Shown: positions 42,357 to 51,630 of the stretch, in pieces | Position numbering within the stretch: the stretch's first letter is position 1 | How the letters are laid out: every line of letters starts with the position of its first letter | DNA from: Rhodothermia bacterium | Lineage (GTDB): Bacteria > Bacteroidota > Rhodothermia > Balneolales > Balneolaceae | Assembly (NCBI GenBank): GCA_030427885.1 | Contig: JAUICM010000002.1 | Span: 310,001-374,000, forward strand | Length of the DNA: 64,000 nucleotides | Reading direction: 5' to 3' | Notes under the pieces: model-generated | Seen by the model: only the letters and a program-made list of their open reading frames with translations | Told to the model about the DNA's origin: nothing | The model's database searches: none | Program-made: the position numbers and the translations under genes

Positions 42357-45191
42357 TTGCAGCAGAATATTGTAATCAGAGGCGCACGAGAGCATAACCT
42401 TAAAAATTTTGATATCGACATCCCCCGGGACCAGTTAGTTGTGATTACGGGTCTGTCGGGTTCCGGCAAATCATCACTTGCCTTCGACACCATTTATGCT
42501 GAAGGACAACGACGCTTTCTTGAATCTCTCTCTGCTTATGCCCGTCAGTTCCTGGGAATGATGGAGCGCCCTGCTGTTGACTTCATCGACGGCCTATCTC
42601 CAGTTATCTCGATCGATCAAAAGACAACTAACCGAAATCCACGATCAACGGTTGGAACCGTAACTGAGATCTATGATTTTCTGAGGTTGCTCTATGCGCG
42701 GGTGGGAATCCCCTATTCCTACATTTCTGGTAATAAAATGGAAAAACAATCAGCCGACCAGGTTGTGGCCTCTGTGATGGATATGCCAAAAGGAACAAAA
42801 GCTTATTGCCTTGCACCGGTTGTTCGTGGGAGAAAAGGTCACTACCGGGAGTTATTTGAACAAACTATCAAGCAAGGATTTGTAACCGCACGAATTGACG
42901 GCGAACTCACAGAACTGGAAGACGGCATGATGGTTGACCGTTACAAGACACACAACATTGAAGTAGTAGTTGACCGGTTTGTTATTAGCCCAAAAAGTGA
43001 AAAAAGAATAGCAGATAGTATCCGACTGGCACTTGAAATGGCGGATGGAAATGTGATACTTGCTGTACAGGAAGAAGAAGGCAATTTCAAAGATCGCCTG
43101 TTTTCTCAGAAATTATTCGATCTGGAGAGTGGCTTAGCGTATGAAGATCCTGCCCCAAATCTGTTTTCTTTCAATTCGCCTTATGGTGCCTGTCCACAAT
43201 GTGATGGCCTTGGGCATACGTATGATGTAAGCTGGGAACTCCTGGTTCCGAATGAATCACAATCTGTCAATGATGGGGCTATTCGTTATCTCGGTCCACC
43301 CAGAGATATCTTTGCCTTTAAGCAACTGAAAGCCGTTCTGGAGAGTTTTGATCTCGATTTTGATACTCCTTTCAGGAAATACTCCGAGGAAGCACGTGAA
43401 GTTCTCATGCATGGTTCGGGTGAAAAGAAATATTCAGTAAGCTACGATTTCAAAGACAATTCTGTAACGTATCAGCATAAGTTCGAAGGCCTGCGTAATA
43501 CTATTATTGAACAGTACGAGAACAGTAAATCCCCAAAACAGCGGGATAAGGCCAAGGCTTTCATGAGTAAAGTAGTCTGCCCGAAATGTGACGGCGGGCG
43601 CCTCAACCAGGAAGCTCTTTCTTACAAGATCGATAAGTACAATATCCACGATCTGGTCAAAATGGATATTCAGGGTTTACGTGATGCTTTGTACGACCTG
43701 ACTCTTACCGAACGACAGCAACTAATCGGAAGCCAGGTATTAAAGGAGATCCGTGACCGACTCGATTTCCTTCTGAATGTTGGTCTTGATTACCTGAACC
43801 TCGACCGGGAAGCTCAAACACTCAGTGGTGGGGAAGCACAGCGTATCAGGCTTGCTACTCAAATTGGTACTCAACTGGTGGGAGTACTTTACATTCTGGA
43901 TGAACCCAGTATCGGCCTTCACCAGCGCGACAATATAAAACTGATCCGTTCACTTGAAACATTACGTGATCTGGGGAACAGCGTGATCGTGGTTGAACAT
44001 GACCGGGAAACTATTGAGCATGCCGATTTTGTGGTAGATATGGGGCCGGGAGCAGGCGTTAACGGAGGCCATATTGTTTCGGCAGGAAAACCTGATGAGC
44101 TTAAAGCTGATTCCATGACTGCCCGGTTCCTTCGTGATGAAGAAATGATTGCCCTTCCGGAAAATACTCGCAAAGGAAATGGTAAAAGTATAATGATCCA
44201 CAATGCCCGTGGCCATAATCTCAAGAATGTCGAGATTGAAATTCCATTAGGTAAATTTATCTCGGTAACCGGCGTTAGCGGAAGTGGTAAAAGCTCGCTT
44301 ATCAATCAAACTCTGGTTCCGATACTTTCCAATCATTTTTACAAATCGAAAAGTGTGCCCCTGCCCTTTGATACAGTTGATGGACTCGATAACGTAGACA
44401 AGATCATATCTATTGATCAAAGCCCGATCGGTCGTACCCCCCGTTCTAATCCCGGAACTTACACCAAAGTATTTGATCATATCCGCAGGCTGTTTGCTGA
44501 ACTTCCTGAGGCCAAAATTCGGGGATATGACCAGGGACGTTTTTCATTCAATGTTAAAGGTGGACGATGCGAAACCTGTCAGGGTGATGGTGTTCGTAAG
44601 ATCGAAATGAACTTCCTTCCGGATGTATACGTGACCTGCGAAACCTGCAATGGAAAACGATACAACAGGGAAACACTGGAGATCTACTACAAGCAAAAGA
44701 ATATCTCCGAAGTTTTAAATATGCCCATCAGTGAGGCGGCTGAGTTTTTTGATGCCCAGCCAGCTATTTCTCGTATTCTCCAAACTCTGAATTCCGTTGG
44801 GCTCGGATATCTCACACTTGGACAATCATCTACCACACTTTCAGGAGGTGAGGCACAGCGAATAAAGCTGGCGCGTGAACTTTCCAAGATCGGTACGGGT
44901 GATACCTTATATGTTATGGATGAACCCACCACTGGTTTGCATTTTCAGGATGTAAGCATGCTGGTGAATGTGATCCAGCAACTGGTTGACAAAGGTAACA
45001 CCGTTATGGTGATCGAGCACAACCTGGATCTAATCAAAGCCTCTGACTGGATCATCGACCTGGGACCGGAAGGTGGTAAAGGCGGTGGGCAGATCATCGG
45101 AACCGGCACACCTAAAGACCTCGCCAAAAAATCTGATTCTTATACCGGAAAATTCCTCAAACAGGAATTCGATCGGTTACAGACCGCCTGA
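42357..45191 (+). CDS. uvrA: Excinuclease ABC subunit A
   Basis: A 944-aa nucleotide-excision-repair ATPase that scans DNA for bulky damage. Both ABC modules are complete: GLSGSGKSS and GVSGSGKSS Walker [17 protein letters not shown] and [15 protein letters not shown] signatures, and the [14 protein letters not shown] and [14 protein letters not shown]...CETCNGKRY zinc fingers. I start at TTG 42357, giving [17 protein letters not shown], which restores the usual N-terminus; the TTG at 42312 would add 15 residues and is less likely. The first zinc-finger region and the DRFV segment of the UvrB-binding domain are normal. Independent gene between the cyclase and kinase genes. Confidence 0.95.
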   Translation: MQQNIVIRGAREHNLKNFDIDIPRDQLVVITGLSGSGKSSLAFDTIYAEGQRRFLESLSAYARQFLGMMERPAVDFIDGLSPVISIDQKTTNRNPRSTVGTVTEIYDFLRLLYARVGIPYSYISGNKMEKQSADQVVASVMDMPKGTKAYCLAPVVRGRKGHYRELFEQTIKQGFVTARIDGELTELEDGMMVDRYKTHNIEVVVDRFVISPKSEKRIADSIRLALEMADGNVILAVQEEEGNFKDRLFSQKLFDLESGLAYEDPAPNLFSFNSPYGACPQCDGLGHTYDVSWELLVPNESQSVNDGAIRYLGPPRDIFAFKQLKAVLESFDLDFDTPFRKYSEEAREVLMHGSGEKKYSVSYDFKDNSVTYQHKFEGLRNTIIEQYENSKSPKQRDKAKAFMSKVVCPKCDGGRLNQEALSYKIDKYNIHDLVKMDIQGLRDALYDLTLTERQQLIGSQVLKEIRDRLDFLLNVGLDYLNLDREAQTLSGGEAQRIRLATQIGTQLVGVLYILDEPSIGLHQRDNIKLIRSLETLRDLGNSVIVVEHDRETIEHADFVVDMGPGAGVNGGHIVSAGKPDELKADSMTARFLRDEEMIALPENTRKGNGKSIMIHNARGHNLKNVEIEIPLGKFISVTGVSGSGKSSLINQTLVPILSNHFYKSKSVPLPFDTVDGLDNVDKIISIDQSPIGRTPRSNPGTYTKVFDHIRRLFAELPEAKIRGYDQGRFSFNVKGGRCETCQGDGVRKIEMNFLPDVYVTCETCNGKRYNRETLEIYYKQKNISEVLNMPISEAAEFFDAQPAISRILQTLNSVGLGYLTLGQSSTTLSGGEAQRIKLARELSKIGTGDTLYVMDEPTTGLHFQDVSMLVNVIQQLVDKGNTVMVIEHNLDLIKASDWIIDLGPEGGKGGGQIIGTGTPKDLAKKSDSYTGKFLKQEFDRLQTA

Positions 45192-45214
45192 CCTTTTGTC
45201 TTATTCCCTTTCTT

Positions 45215-45252
45215 ATATATATTAAGCCCGATTTTAACGGGGTAATATATAT
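45215..45252. promoter_or_regulatory. Two-tier hairpin upstream of histidine kinase gene
   Basis: ATATATATTA (45215-45224) pairs with TAATATATAT (45243-45252), and inside it CCCG (45227-45230) pairs with CGGG (45238-45241), leaving a 7-nt loop. It lies 9 bp before the kinase start and 24 bp after the uvrA stop, with no T-tract. It may act as a leader structure or operator. Confidence 0.5.
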
Positions 45253-45260
45253 TTCGGGGT

Positions 45261-48200
45261 ATGTCTAGGAAATTTCTTTTGGCGACTTTATTGTCGCTCA
45301 TTTCAATATCTGGATTCGCACAATCAATTGTGAACTATACTTCTTATTGGGATAATTATCTGATAAGAAATATCTCACGCGAACAAGGTTTATTTCGTGA
45401 TGAAATCTATGATAGTATACAGGATAGTTCAGGCTTTATATGGATGGCCAATTATTCATTTACATTCAAATACGATGGGTTGTCGTTGAAAGAAGTTGGC
45501 AAGGATCTTGCCCTTGGAACTGTAAATGAATTTGAAATTGACAAACATGGCAATATTTGGGTCTCCGGTACAGAATCAGGGCTACACCGGATAGTCGGCG
45601 ATTCTGTTACACACTATACTCAAAAAAACGGAGTACAGGGATTCTCAACCGGACCATTTAGTTTTACTAATGGAGATTCGGTTTTTATCGGGGACTATCT
45701 GAAAGGAGTAAGTGTTCTTTTCCAGGATACGGTAGTTGCTCATCTTTCGGTTGAAAACGGACTCTCAGGAGATCGAATCGCAAAAATAATTACTGACTCA
45801 AATAACAGAGTCTGGATAGGCTCTAATGATGGGTTGGATATTTTCCACAATGGATCCATAACATCCTTCACCACAAAAAACGGTTTGCCGCAAAATTCAG
45901 TTCGAAGCATTCATGAGATGTTGAACGGGGAAGTTTGGGTGGGTACTGAAACCGGGGGAATTGTAGTTTTCAAAAATTATTCTCCTGTTAAATATTTTAA
46001 TCAAGAGAATGGAGCAGGTGAATTTCAGGCTGAATACATGGCTCAGAATCCTGAAGACAGCTCAATAATAATCGGTTATTACGGGGGAGGTCTTGACCGT
46101 TTCTATAAAGGTACTTTTGAGAAACTTACTACCGAAGACGGAATCATTTCAGATATTGTAAACAGTGTTAGATTTGGAAAAAATGGGATCATTTATATTT
46201 CCACAGATTTTGGACTTTCTCTCCTTACTCCCAGAAAAATAGATCTTATTGACTCTTCAAATCCGGGATTTGGGGAAGCGGGACTTGAAGGAGTTCTACA
46301 GGATAGCGAGGGAACGATCTGGGCTTCTACTACCGGTGATGGGATTAAATACTTTGATGGTAAAAAATGGGCTTCCGCTGAGAATTCGATTTTGTCGAAT
46401 CAAAGTGGGCGTTCATTCAAAGAATTGACTGATAAAAAAATGGCTGTTGCCACCGGTAGTGCAGGTTTAGTAGTCTTGAAAGACAAAAAACTGTTTAAGC
46501 ATATTTCAAAAAAAGATGGTCTTTTAGGTGATGAGGTTCTTTGCCTCGAAACCGATAAACGAAATAACCTTTGGGTTGGTACTTTCAATGGTTTTAATAA
46601 GCTGGACGAGGATCTGAACATAGTCAGTTCCTTCACATTATCAGATGGCATACCTGACGATAAGTGCCTGAACATGACCAGTGATTCGGAAGGTAACATC
46701 TGGATTGCTTCTCTGAATGGTGGCCTGTTTAAAATGCAGGATGATAAACTTACTGCTTCTTATGATACTTCAGATGGCCTTAGCAGTACACGAATCTTCG
46801 GATTATACCGCGATAATGATGACGCGATTTGGTTCTCCGCCATTGGCCTGGGTTTATACAAAATCAAAAATGGCAAATTGAGCAGTTATCCGGGGTTACC
46901 TCAAAATGTTGTGAGTATTGTTGAAGATGATCAGAATAATTTCTGGCTTTCTTCAAATGGATTCCTCATTCGGGTTGAAAGAGAAACTTTTGAGAAAATG
47001 GACAGGGGTGAATTACAAAACCTCGATTACCAGGTCTTTACAACAAACGACGGGATCCCTTCCACCAGGTTTGCTTATGGAAACAGCTCCACATCAACGA
47101 AGATTAATTCAGGTGAACTGCTTTTTCCCGCTAAACGGGGAATGGTCGTTATAAAACCTGAAAAGGCTATCTTTAATACCAGTGATTTCCGCACCTATAT
47201 TGATGAGTTTCTTCTGGATGGAGATGCCAGATCTGTCAAAGATCAGATAACGATCCCTCCCGGGAATAATAAAATTGAAATAAAGTACTCTGCCATCAAT
47301 CTTGAATCGCCCGAAAAAACAAGATTTCGCGTTATGCTTAAAGGGATAGATAAAGATTGGACTAATGTTGGGGACAGAAGAACAGCTTTTTATGATTTTT
47401 TGCCTGATGGCAACTATGAATTTCTTGTTTCCGCTATAGGTCCTGATGGAAACTGGAGCCCCGAAATTGCATCCCTTTCTTTTACAGTACTCCCCCCGTT
47501 TTATAAAACCTGGTGGTTTGCTGCAATGTGTCTTTTGAGTTTCGGGGGAGCTGTTGCCGGAGGCGTGCAAATCCGATCTAATATAAAGCTGCAGGCTTTG
47601 AACAGAGAACTTACTCTACAACAAAAAATTCATGAGGAACGGGAACGTATTTCCAGAGACCTTCATGATAATGTGGGAGCTCATATTACAAACCTCATCA
47701 CGGGTATTGAGATAAGTAATCTCCATCTGAAAAAAGAACAGGTTGATAATGCCTTGGGTATTTTAGCTAATCTGGATAGTGATGCACGGAATGCTATGTC
47801 TGAACTAAGAGAAACCATCTGGCTTCTCGACAGAGATGAAGTTTCTTTTCAGGATTTTAAAAAATACATCAATAAGTACATTCAGGGTCAAAAACATTAC
47901 CTGGAAGGTATATCTGTAACTCTATCAGAAGTTGATTCCAAGGAACCGATTATGCTTAACCCGACTCAGTCGCTGCATCTTTTGAGAATAATCCAGGAAG
48001 CACTAAACAACTCACGAAAATACTCTGAAGGAGATGAATTCGGCATTCTATTTTTCAAAGACAGTAATATTTTCTCTGTGGTACTCAAAGACAATGGCAT
48101 TGGATTTGAACCCGGGGATCTGCAAAATACCGGTAATGGCCTGAAAAATATGAACCGCCGGGTCTCGGACTTAAATGGCACCATAAGCATCAAAAGTTCC

Positions 48201-48266
48201 CCCGGAAATGGGGTTGAAATAAAGATTGCTTTCCCGCTCATAATTCAACAGAATAACAACCTTTAA
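45261..48266 (+). CDS. Two-component sensor kinase with two-component-regulator propeller and Y_Y_Y sensor region
   Basis: A 1001-aa inner-membrane kinase. Signal peptide (FLLATLLSLISISGFAQ), two seven-bladed Reg_prop propellers built of NGLSGDRIAKIITDSNNRVWIGSNDGL-like repeats (residues about 30-610), a Y_Y_Y domain (ETYRFRVMLKGIDKDWTNVGD-like; about 640-740), a membrane helix (TWWFAAMCLLSFGGAVAGG) and a HisKA_3 phosphotransfer domain with H802 in RISRDLHDNVGAH, followed by a catalytic domain with DNGIGF and GNGLKNM. Unlike hybrid HTCS proteins of Bacteroides it has no C-terminal regulator; the NarL-type regulator is a separate gene downstream. The ligand, usually a polymer fragment, is unknown. 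First of the kinase pair with near-identical DHp sequence. Confidence 0.93.
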   Translation: MSRKFLLATLLSLISISGFAQSIVNYTSYWDNYLIRNISREQGLFRDEIYDSIQDSSGFIWMANYSFTFKYDGLSLKEVGKDLALGTVNEFEIDKHGNIWVSGTESGLHRIVGDSVTHYTQKNGVQGFSTGPFSFTNGDSVFIGDYLKGVSVLFQDTVVAHLSVENGLSGDRIAKIITDSNNRVWIGSNDGLDIFHNGSITSFTTKNGLPQNSVRSIHEMLNGEVWVGTETGGIVVFKNYSPVKYFNQENGAGEFQAEYMAQNPEDSSIIIGYYGGGLDRFYKGTFEKLTTEDGIISDIVNSVRFGKNGIIYISTDFGLSLLTPRKIDLIDSSNPGFGEAGLEGVLQDSEGTIWASTTGDGIKYFDGKKWASAENSILSNQSGRSFKELTDKKMAVATGSAGLVVLKDKKLFKHISKKDGLLGDEVLCLETDKRNNLWVGTFNGFNKLDEDLNIVSSFTLSDGIPDDKCLNMTSDSEGNIWIASLNGGLFKMQDDKLTASYDTSDGLSSTRIFGLYRDNDDAIWFSAIGLGLYKIKNGKLSSYPGLPQNVVSIVEDDQNNFWLSSNGFLIRVERETFEKMDRGELQNLDYQVFTTNDGIPSTRFAYGNSSTSTKINSGELLFPAKRGMVVIKPEKAIFNTSDFRTYIDEFLLDGDARSVKDQITIPPGNNKIEIKYSAINLESPEKTRFRVMLKGIDKDWTNVGDRRTAFYDFLPDGNYEFLVSAIGPDGNWSPEIASLSFTVLPPFYKTWWFAAMCLLSFGGAVAGGVQIRSNIKLQALNRELTLQQKIHEERERISRDLHDNVGAHITNLITGIEISNLHLKKEQVDNALGILANLDSDARNAMSELRETIWLLDRDEVSFQDFKKYINKYIQGQKHYLEGISVTLSEVDSKEPIMLNPTQSLHLLRIIQEALNNSRKYSEGDEFGILFFKDSNIFSVVLKDNGIGFEPGDLQNTGNGLKNMNRRVSDLNGTISIKSSPGNGVEIKIAFPLIIQQNNNL

Positions 48267-48297
48267 CGTGGCCTGATCTATTTTTAAGGAAGCAACA

Positions 48298-50103
48298 ATG
48301 TTAAAACGCATATTCCTTTTTCTGACAATATCACTTATAACCCTTGAGGGGTATGCCCAGAATACCGGTTCTAACAATCCGAAACTTACTGCCAGAGTAG
48401 ATTCTATTATTGCTGAAATGACCTTTCAGTATATCACTACTAATCCGGAAGAAGCGGAACCCATCCTGCTTGAAGCGAAAGCTTTATCCGATTCTATTGG
48501 ATATAAAAGAGGACTGGCACTAGCACTAGCGAATCTGTCAACTCTGTATAATTACCTCAGTAGATTCGATGTTAGTGTTGAATCCCATTTACAGGCGATA
48601 CGACTGCTTGAGGAAATCGGTGATATGGAAGAAGTGGGTTTCCAATATTCTGAATTGGGATATCGTATGCGCAGAAGAGATATGGATCGGGGCGAGTATT
48701 TCATGCGTACAGGCATCAGGATATTGAAAGAGTTTGAAGAAGATATACCCATAGCAAATGCATACAATAACTATGGAATGCTTAAACTGGAAAAAAAAGA
48801 AACGGACAGCGCCCGCATATTTATCCAGAGATCTCTTGATATTAAAAAAGCTGAAAATGATACCTTGGGAATGGCTTACTCCTATGGTTATCTCGGTGGG
48901 ATAGAAATGCAGTTAGGTAATTATGAGAGAGCCATCCAGTACACCGAACAGGGATATGATATGCGAAGGGTTCTGGGAGACACTTCAGGGATGGCGATCG
49001 ATCTTCATAATATCGGATTCGCACATCTCGAATTAGGTAATTTCGACGACGCTATATTCTATTACAAGACCTCCCTTAAACTGGCTACCAAGATCAAGTA
49101 TCATCGGCTAGCGGAATTTAATTATGGTACCATAGCAGAGACATTTGAAGGTGCTGGAAAACTCGACTCAGCCCTATTCTATCAGCGCGAATACTCTGCT
49201 TACCACGACGCCAGGATCGATGAAGCCGCTAATAACCGGGTAGCTGAACTTGAAGTTCAGTTTGAGACTGAACAAAAAGAGAAAGAACTTGCCCAGAGAA
49301 ATGTCCAGCTGGCTGAGGAACGTCTTAAGGTTGAACAAAGGAACTGGTTTTTAGGTGTAATGGGTGGGCTCTTCATGTTCGGACTGGTTGTCACCGGTTT
49401 GATCATACGCCAACAACGGATCAAACAGCGAAACCTGAAACGGGAAAATGAATTAAGGATTCAGCTTACCAACGCTGAAATGGAAAACAAGATCCATCAG
49501 GAACGGGAACGTATTTCCCGGGATCTGCACGATAATGTTGGCGCTCACATTACCAATCTCATCACCGGAATTGAGATAAGTAACCTTCATCTTCAAAAAG
49601 ATCAGACGGAAAGCGCGATAGACCTGCTTGGTAACCTCGACTCGGATGCACGAAATGCCATGAACGAGCTTCGGGAAACTATCTGGCTCCTCGATAAAGA
49701 TGAAGTGACCCTTTCGACTTTTATAGAACACGTGAAGGCGTATCTGAAACGTCAGGAACGATATCTTGGAACGATGAAAACAAGTGTGAATTCCTCCGTT
49801 TCGGGTCAGCTTATCATTAATCCGATTCAGTCATTAAACCTCATTCGGATCATCCAGGAATCGCTGAATAATTCAAAAAAATACTCTCAGGCTGAACTTT
49901 ACGAAGTTTCTTTCACAAATTCTGATGAAGGAATAAAGATCAGTTTAAATGATAACGGAATTGGCATGGACCTGGATGTCCGCCCTTCTTTCGGTAACGG
50001 ACTTCGCAACATGCAATCCAGGGCTGAAGAGATAGGCGGGGAATTCAAATTAACGAGCAGCCCGGACGAGGGTACTCAGATCATGGTTCAGTTACCTCTT
50101 TGA
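48298..50103 (+). CDS. TPR-domain sensor kinase paired with the propeller kinase
   Basis: A 601-aa kinase. A signal peptide (RIFLFLTISLITLEGYAQ) precedes a periplasmic TPR superhelix (about residues 20-310; repeats such as GMAYSYGYLGGIEMQLGNYERAIQYTEQG), a membrane helix (WFLGVMGGLFMFGLVVTGLII) and a cytoplasmic HisKA_3 domain with H411. The catalytic domain ends DNGIGMDLDV...FGNGLRNMQSR. The phosphotransfer region is about 83% identical, by my hand alignment, to that of the preceding kinase, so the two probably feed the same regulator. Different sensor modules imply two input signals. It lies 31 bp after the propeller kinase. Confidence 0.93.
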   Translation: MLKRIFLFLTISLITLEGYAQNTGSNNPKLTARVDSIIAEMTFQYITTNPEEAEPILLEAKALSDSIGYKRGLALALANLSTLYNYLSRFDVSVESHLQAIRLLEEIGDMEEVGFQYSELGYRMRRRDMDRGEYFMRTGIRILKEFEEDIPIANAYNNYGMLKLEKKETDSARIFIQRSLDIKKAENDTLGMAYSYGYLGGIEMQLGNYERAIQYTEQGYDMRRVLGDTSGMAIDLHNIGFAHLELGNFDDAIFYYKTSLKLATKIKYHRLAEFNYGTIAETFEGAGKLDSALFYQREYSAYHDARIDEAANNRVAELEVQFETEQKEKELAQRNVQLAEERLKVEQRNWFLGVMGGLFMFGLVVTGLIIRQQRIKQRNLKRENELRIQLTNAEMENKIHQERERISRDLHDNVGAHITNLITGIEISNLHLQKDQTESAIDLLGNLDSDARNAMNELRETIWLLDKDEVTLSTFIEHVKAYLKRQERYLGTMKTSVNSSVSGQLIINPIQSLNLIRIIQESLNNSKKYSQAELYEVSFTNSDEGIKISLNDNGIGMDLDVRPSFGNGLRNMQSRAEEIGGEFKLTSSPDEGTQIMVQLPL

Positions 50104-50118
50104 GTATTTGCAGTTCAT

Positions 50119-50136
50119 ATACCCTGTTCAGGGTAT
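50119..50136. promoter_or_regulatory. Perfect 8-bp dyad before response regulator gene
   Basis: ATACCCTG-TT-CAGGGTAT, 34 bp upstream of the regulator ATG and 16 nt after the second kinase's stop. Size is right for a NarL/FixJ dimer, so an autoregulatory operator is plausible. It could equally be an RNA hairpin. Confidence 0.5.
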
Positions 50137-50170
50137 TTGAGCCGAGTCATTTTTTTTACACCTTTATGCT

Positions 50171-50830
50171 ATGAGTATTCGAATAGCAATAGTTGAAGAC
50201 GGGCATCAGATCCGTAAAAATCTGATCACCAGATTTTCATTTTTTGATGACATAGAGGTGGTTTTTGATGCCCCGAATGGAATTGAATGCCTCGAGAGTC
50301 TGAAGCATATCCGCAAAGAGGAACTTCCCGATATCCTGTTAATGGATATTGAAATGCCTGGGTTGAACGGCATTGAGACCACAGCTAAAGTGAAGAAGGA
50401 TTATCCCGGCATCGATATTATGATGCAAACAGTATTTGAAGATCGGGATAATCTGTTCAGATCTATACAGGCCGGAGCTTCCGGTTATCTGCTTAAAGAC
50501 GACCCTATCGAAAAATATGTGGATGCTCTCCGGGATATGAAAGACGGCGGAGCCCCTGTATCACCGGCAATGGCACAAAAACTGCTGGATCATATGCGGC
50601 ATCAGGCCGGAGAACATAAATCCGGTGAAGAAGATTTTGATCTCACCAGCCGTGAACTGGATATTTTGCAATGTGTTGTTGATGACCTCACCGAAGCCCA
50701 GATCGCAGACCAGTTATATATAAGTCCACATACCGTTCGCACTCATATCAAGAATGTATATAAGAAATTACATGTCCATTCCCGTGCCTCCGTCGTGCGG
50801 GTAGCCTTAACCAAAGGGCTGATATCTTAG
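50171..50830 (+). CDS. NarL/FixJ-type response regulator
   Basis: A 219-aa regulator. Receiver: phospho-acceptor D59 in ILLMDIEMPG, Thr in MMQTVFED and Lys in YLLKDDP. C-terminal LuxR/GerE helix-turn-helix: LTSRELDILQCVVDDLTEAQIADQLYISPHTVRTHIKNVYKKL. The recognition helix is canonical. It is the natural acceptor for both upstream kinases. Ends at a good intrinsic terminator 28 bp after the stop, so the three genes likely form one regulatory operon. Confidence 0.95.
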   Translation: MSIRIAIVEDGHQIRKNLITRFSFFDDIEVVFDAPNGIECLESLKHIRKEELPDILLMDIEMPGLNGIETTAKVKKDYPGIDIMMQTVFEDRDNLFRSIQAGASGYLLKDDPIEKYVDALRDMKDGGAPVSPAMAQKLLDHMRHQAGEHKSGEEDFDLTSRELDILQCVVDDLTEAQIADQLYISPHTVRTHIKNVYKKLHVHSRASVVRVALTKGLIS

Positions 50831-50857
50831 AACAGAGCAATCAGAGATGACCAGAGG

Positions 50858-50886
50858 AGACCGTTTGAACAGACGGTCTTTTTTTT
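50858..50886 (+). terminator. Rho-independent terminator after response regulator
   Basis: AGACCGT-TTGAACAG-ACGGTCT followed by TTTTTTT. Confidence 0.92.
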
Positions 50887-50950
50887 GTGATATTTCCTGC
50901 AAATAACAAATTGCTAATTGGATGCATACTTAAGTATCTTTCGTCCCCTT

Positions 50951-51505
50951 ATGAAATATTTCCGTTCACATATAGCTCGTTTGACCGGTTTCTTCATGCT
51001 GATGGTTGGTATGGCATTGCACCATACTTTGCCTTCAGAAAATGAATCCGGCCAAAATGGATTTACTTCCTGGTTGGGATCACACCTGAAAACTCAGGAC
51101 GATTCAGTACTTGATAAGATCGATGAGCTCACTTCTGGTGATCAGGAACTTGACGATGTGATCCGTAAGGCATCTGAGATCGTTTATAGTCATTCTGATG
51201 ATTTTGAACTTCCAGTTTCAGACGATAGTGATGCTACAGAAGAAGATCTTTATAAACTGCTTCTGACGGAATGGAATAGTTTCAGAAATTCAGGTAATGG
51301 TATGGGGAAAGCTGTTCTTATCGAACACATGAAACCTCAGACTGTTATCCCTTCTGATGGACACCTTCTTGGTTTCGCCATCACGAAAACAACTCCCGGT
51401 TTTGACATCTATGATGAATTTGCTCTGTACAATTTTGAGCTTTCATCGTCAGAATCATACATCCTTTCTCCTCTGAAAAGCGGCACTGCAATAGGAGCCC
51501 CTTAA
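50951..51505 (+). CDS. Protein of unknown function with N-terminal membrane helix
   Basis: A 184-aa protein beginning MKYFRSHIARLTGFFMLMVG with one hydrophobic helix (residues 9-27), then an acidic mostly helical chain (DELTSGDQELDDVIRKASEIV, SDDSDATEEDLYKLLLTEWNSF). The C-terminal half, KPQTVIPSDGHLLGFAITKTTPGFDIYDEFAL, is beta-rich. No family is recognised. I start at ATG 50951 instead of the TTG at 50918. The gene lies between the regulator terminator and secD, in its own small unit. Confidence 0.7.
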   Translation: MKYFRSHIARLTGFFMLMVGMALHHTLPSENESGQNGFTSWLGSHLKTQDDSVLDKIDELTSGDQELDDVIRKASEIVYSHSDDFELPVSDDSDATEEDLYKLLLTEWNSFRNSGNGMGKAVLIEHMKPQTVIPSDGHLLGFAITKTTPGFDIYDEFALYNFELSSSESYILSPLKSGTAIGAP

Positions 51506-51630
51506 CAGTTATCAGTGAACAGTGTACAGTTACTACTGAGCTGTTTCAATATCTGAACTTCCTAACCATTGCGTATTCTCTGATCGAATACTGCAATTCA
51601 AAATTCATCATTTAAAATTTAGAATTTATT
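51506..51630. repeat. Word-type repeats between the 184-aa gene and secD
   Basis: The stretch starts with AACAGTTATCAGTGAACAG and TGTACAGTTA words directly after the stop and ends with TTCAAAATTCATC and TTTAAAATTTAG words before the secD start. Dyad potential is modest. Belongs to the post-stop word family. Confidence 0.5.
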
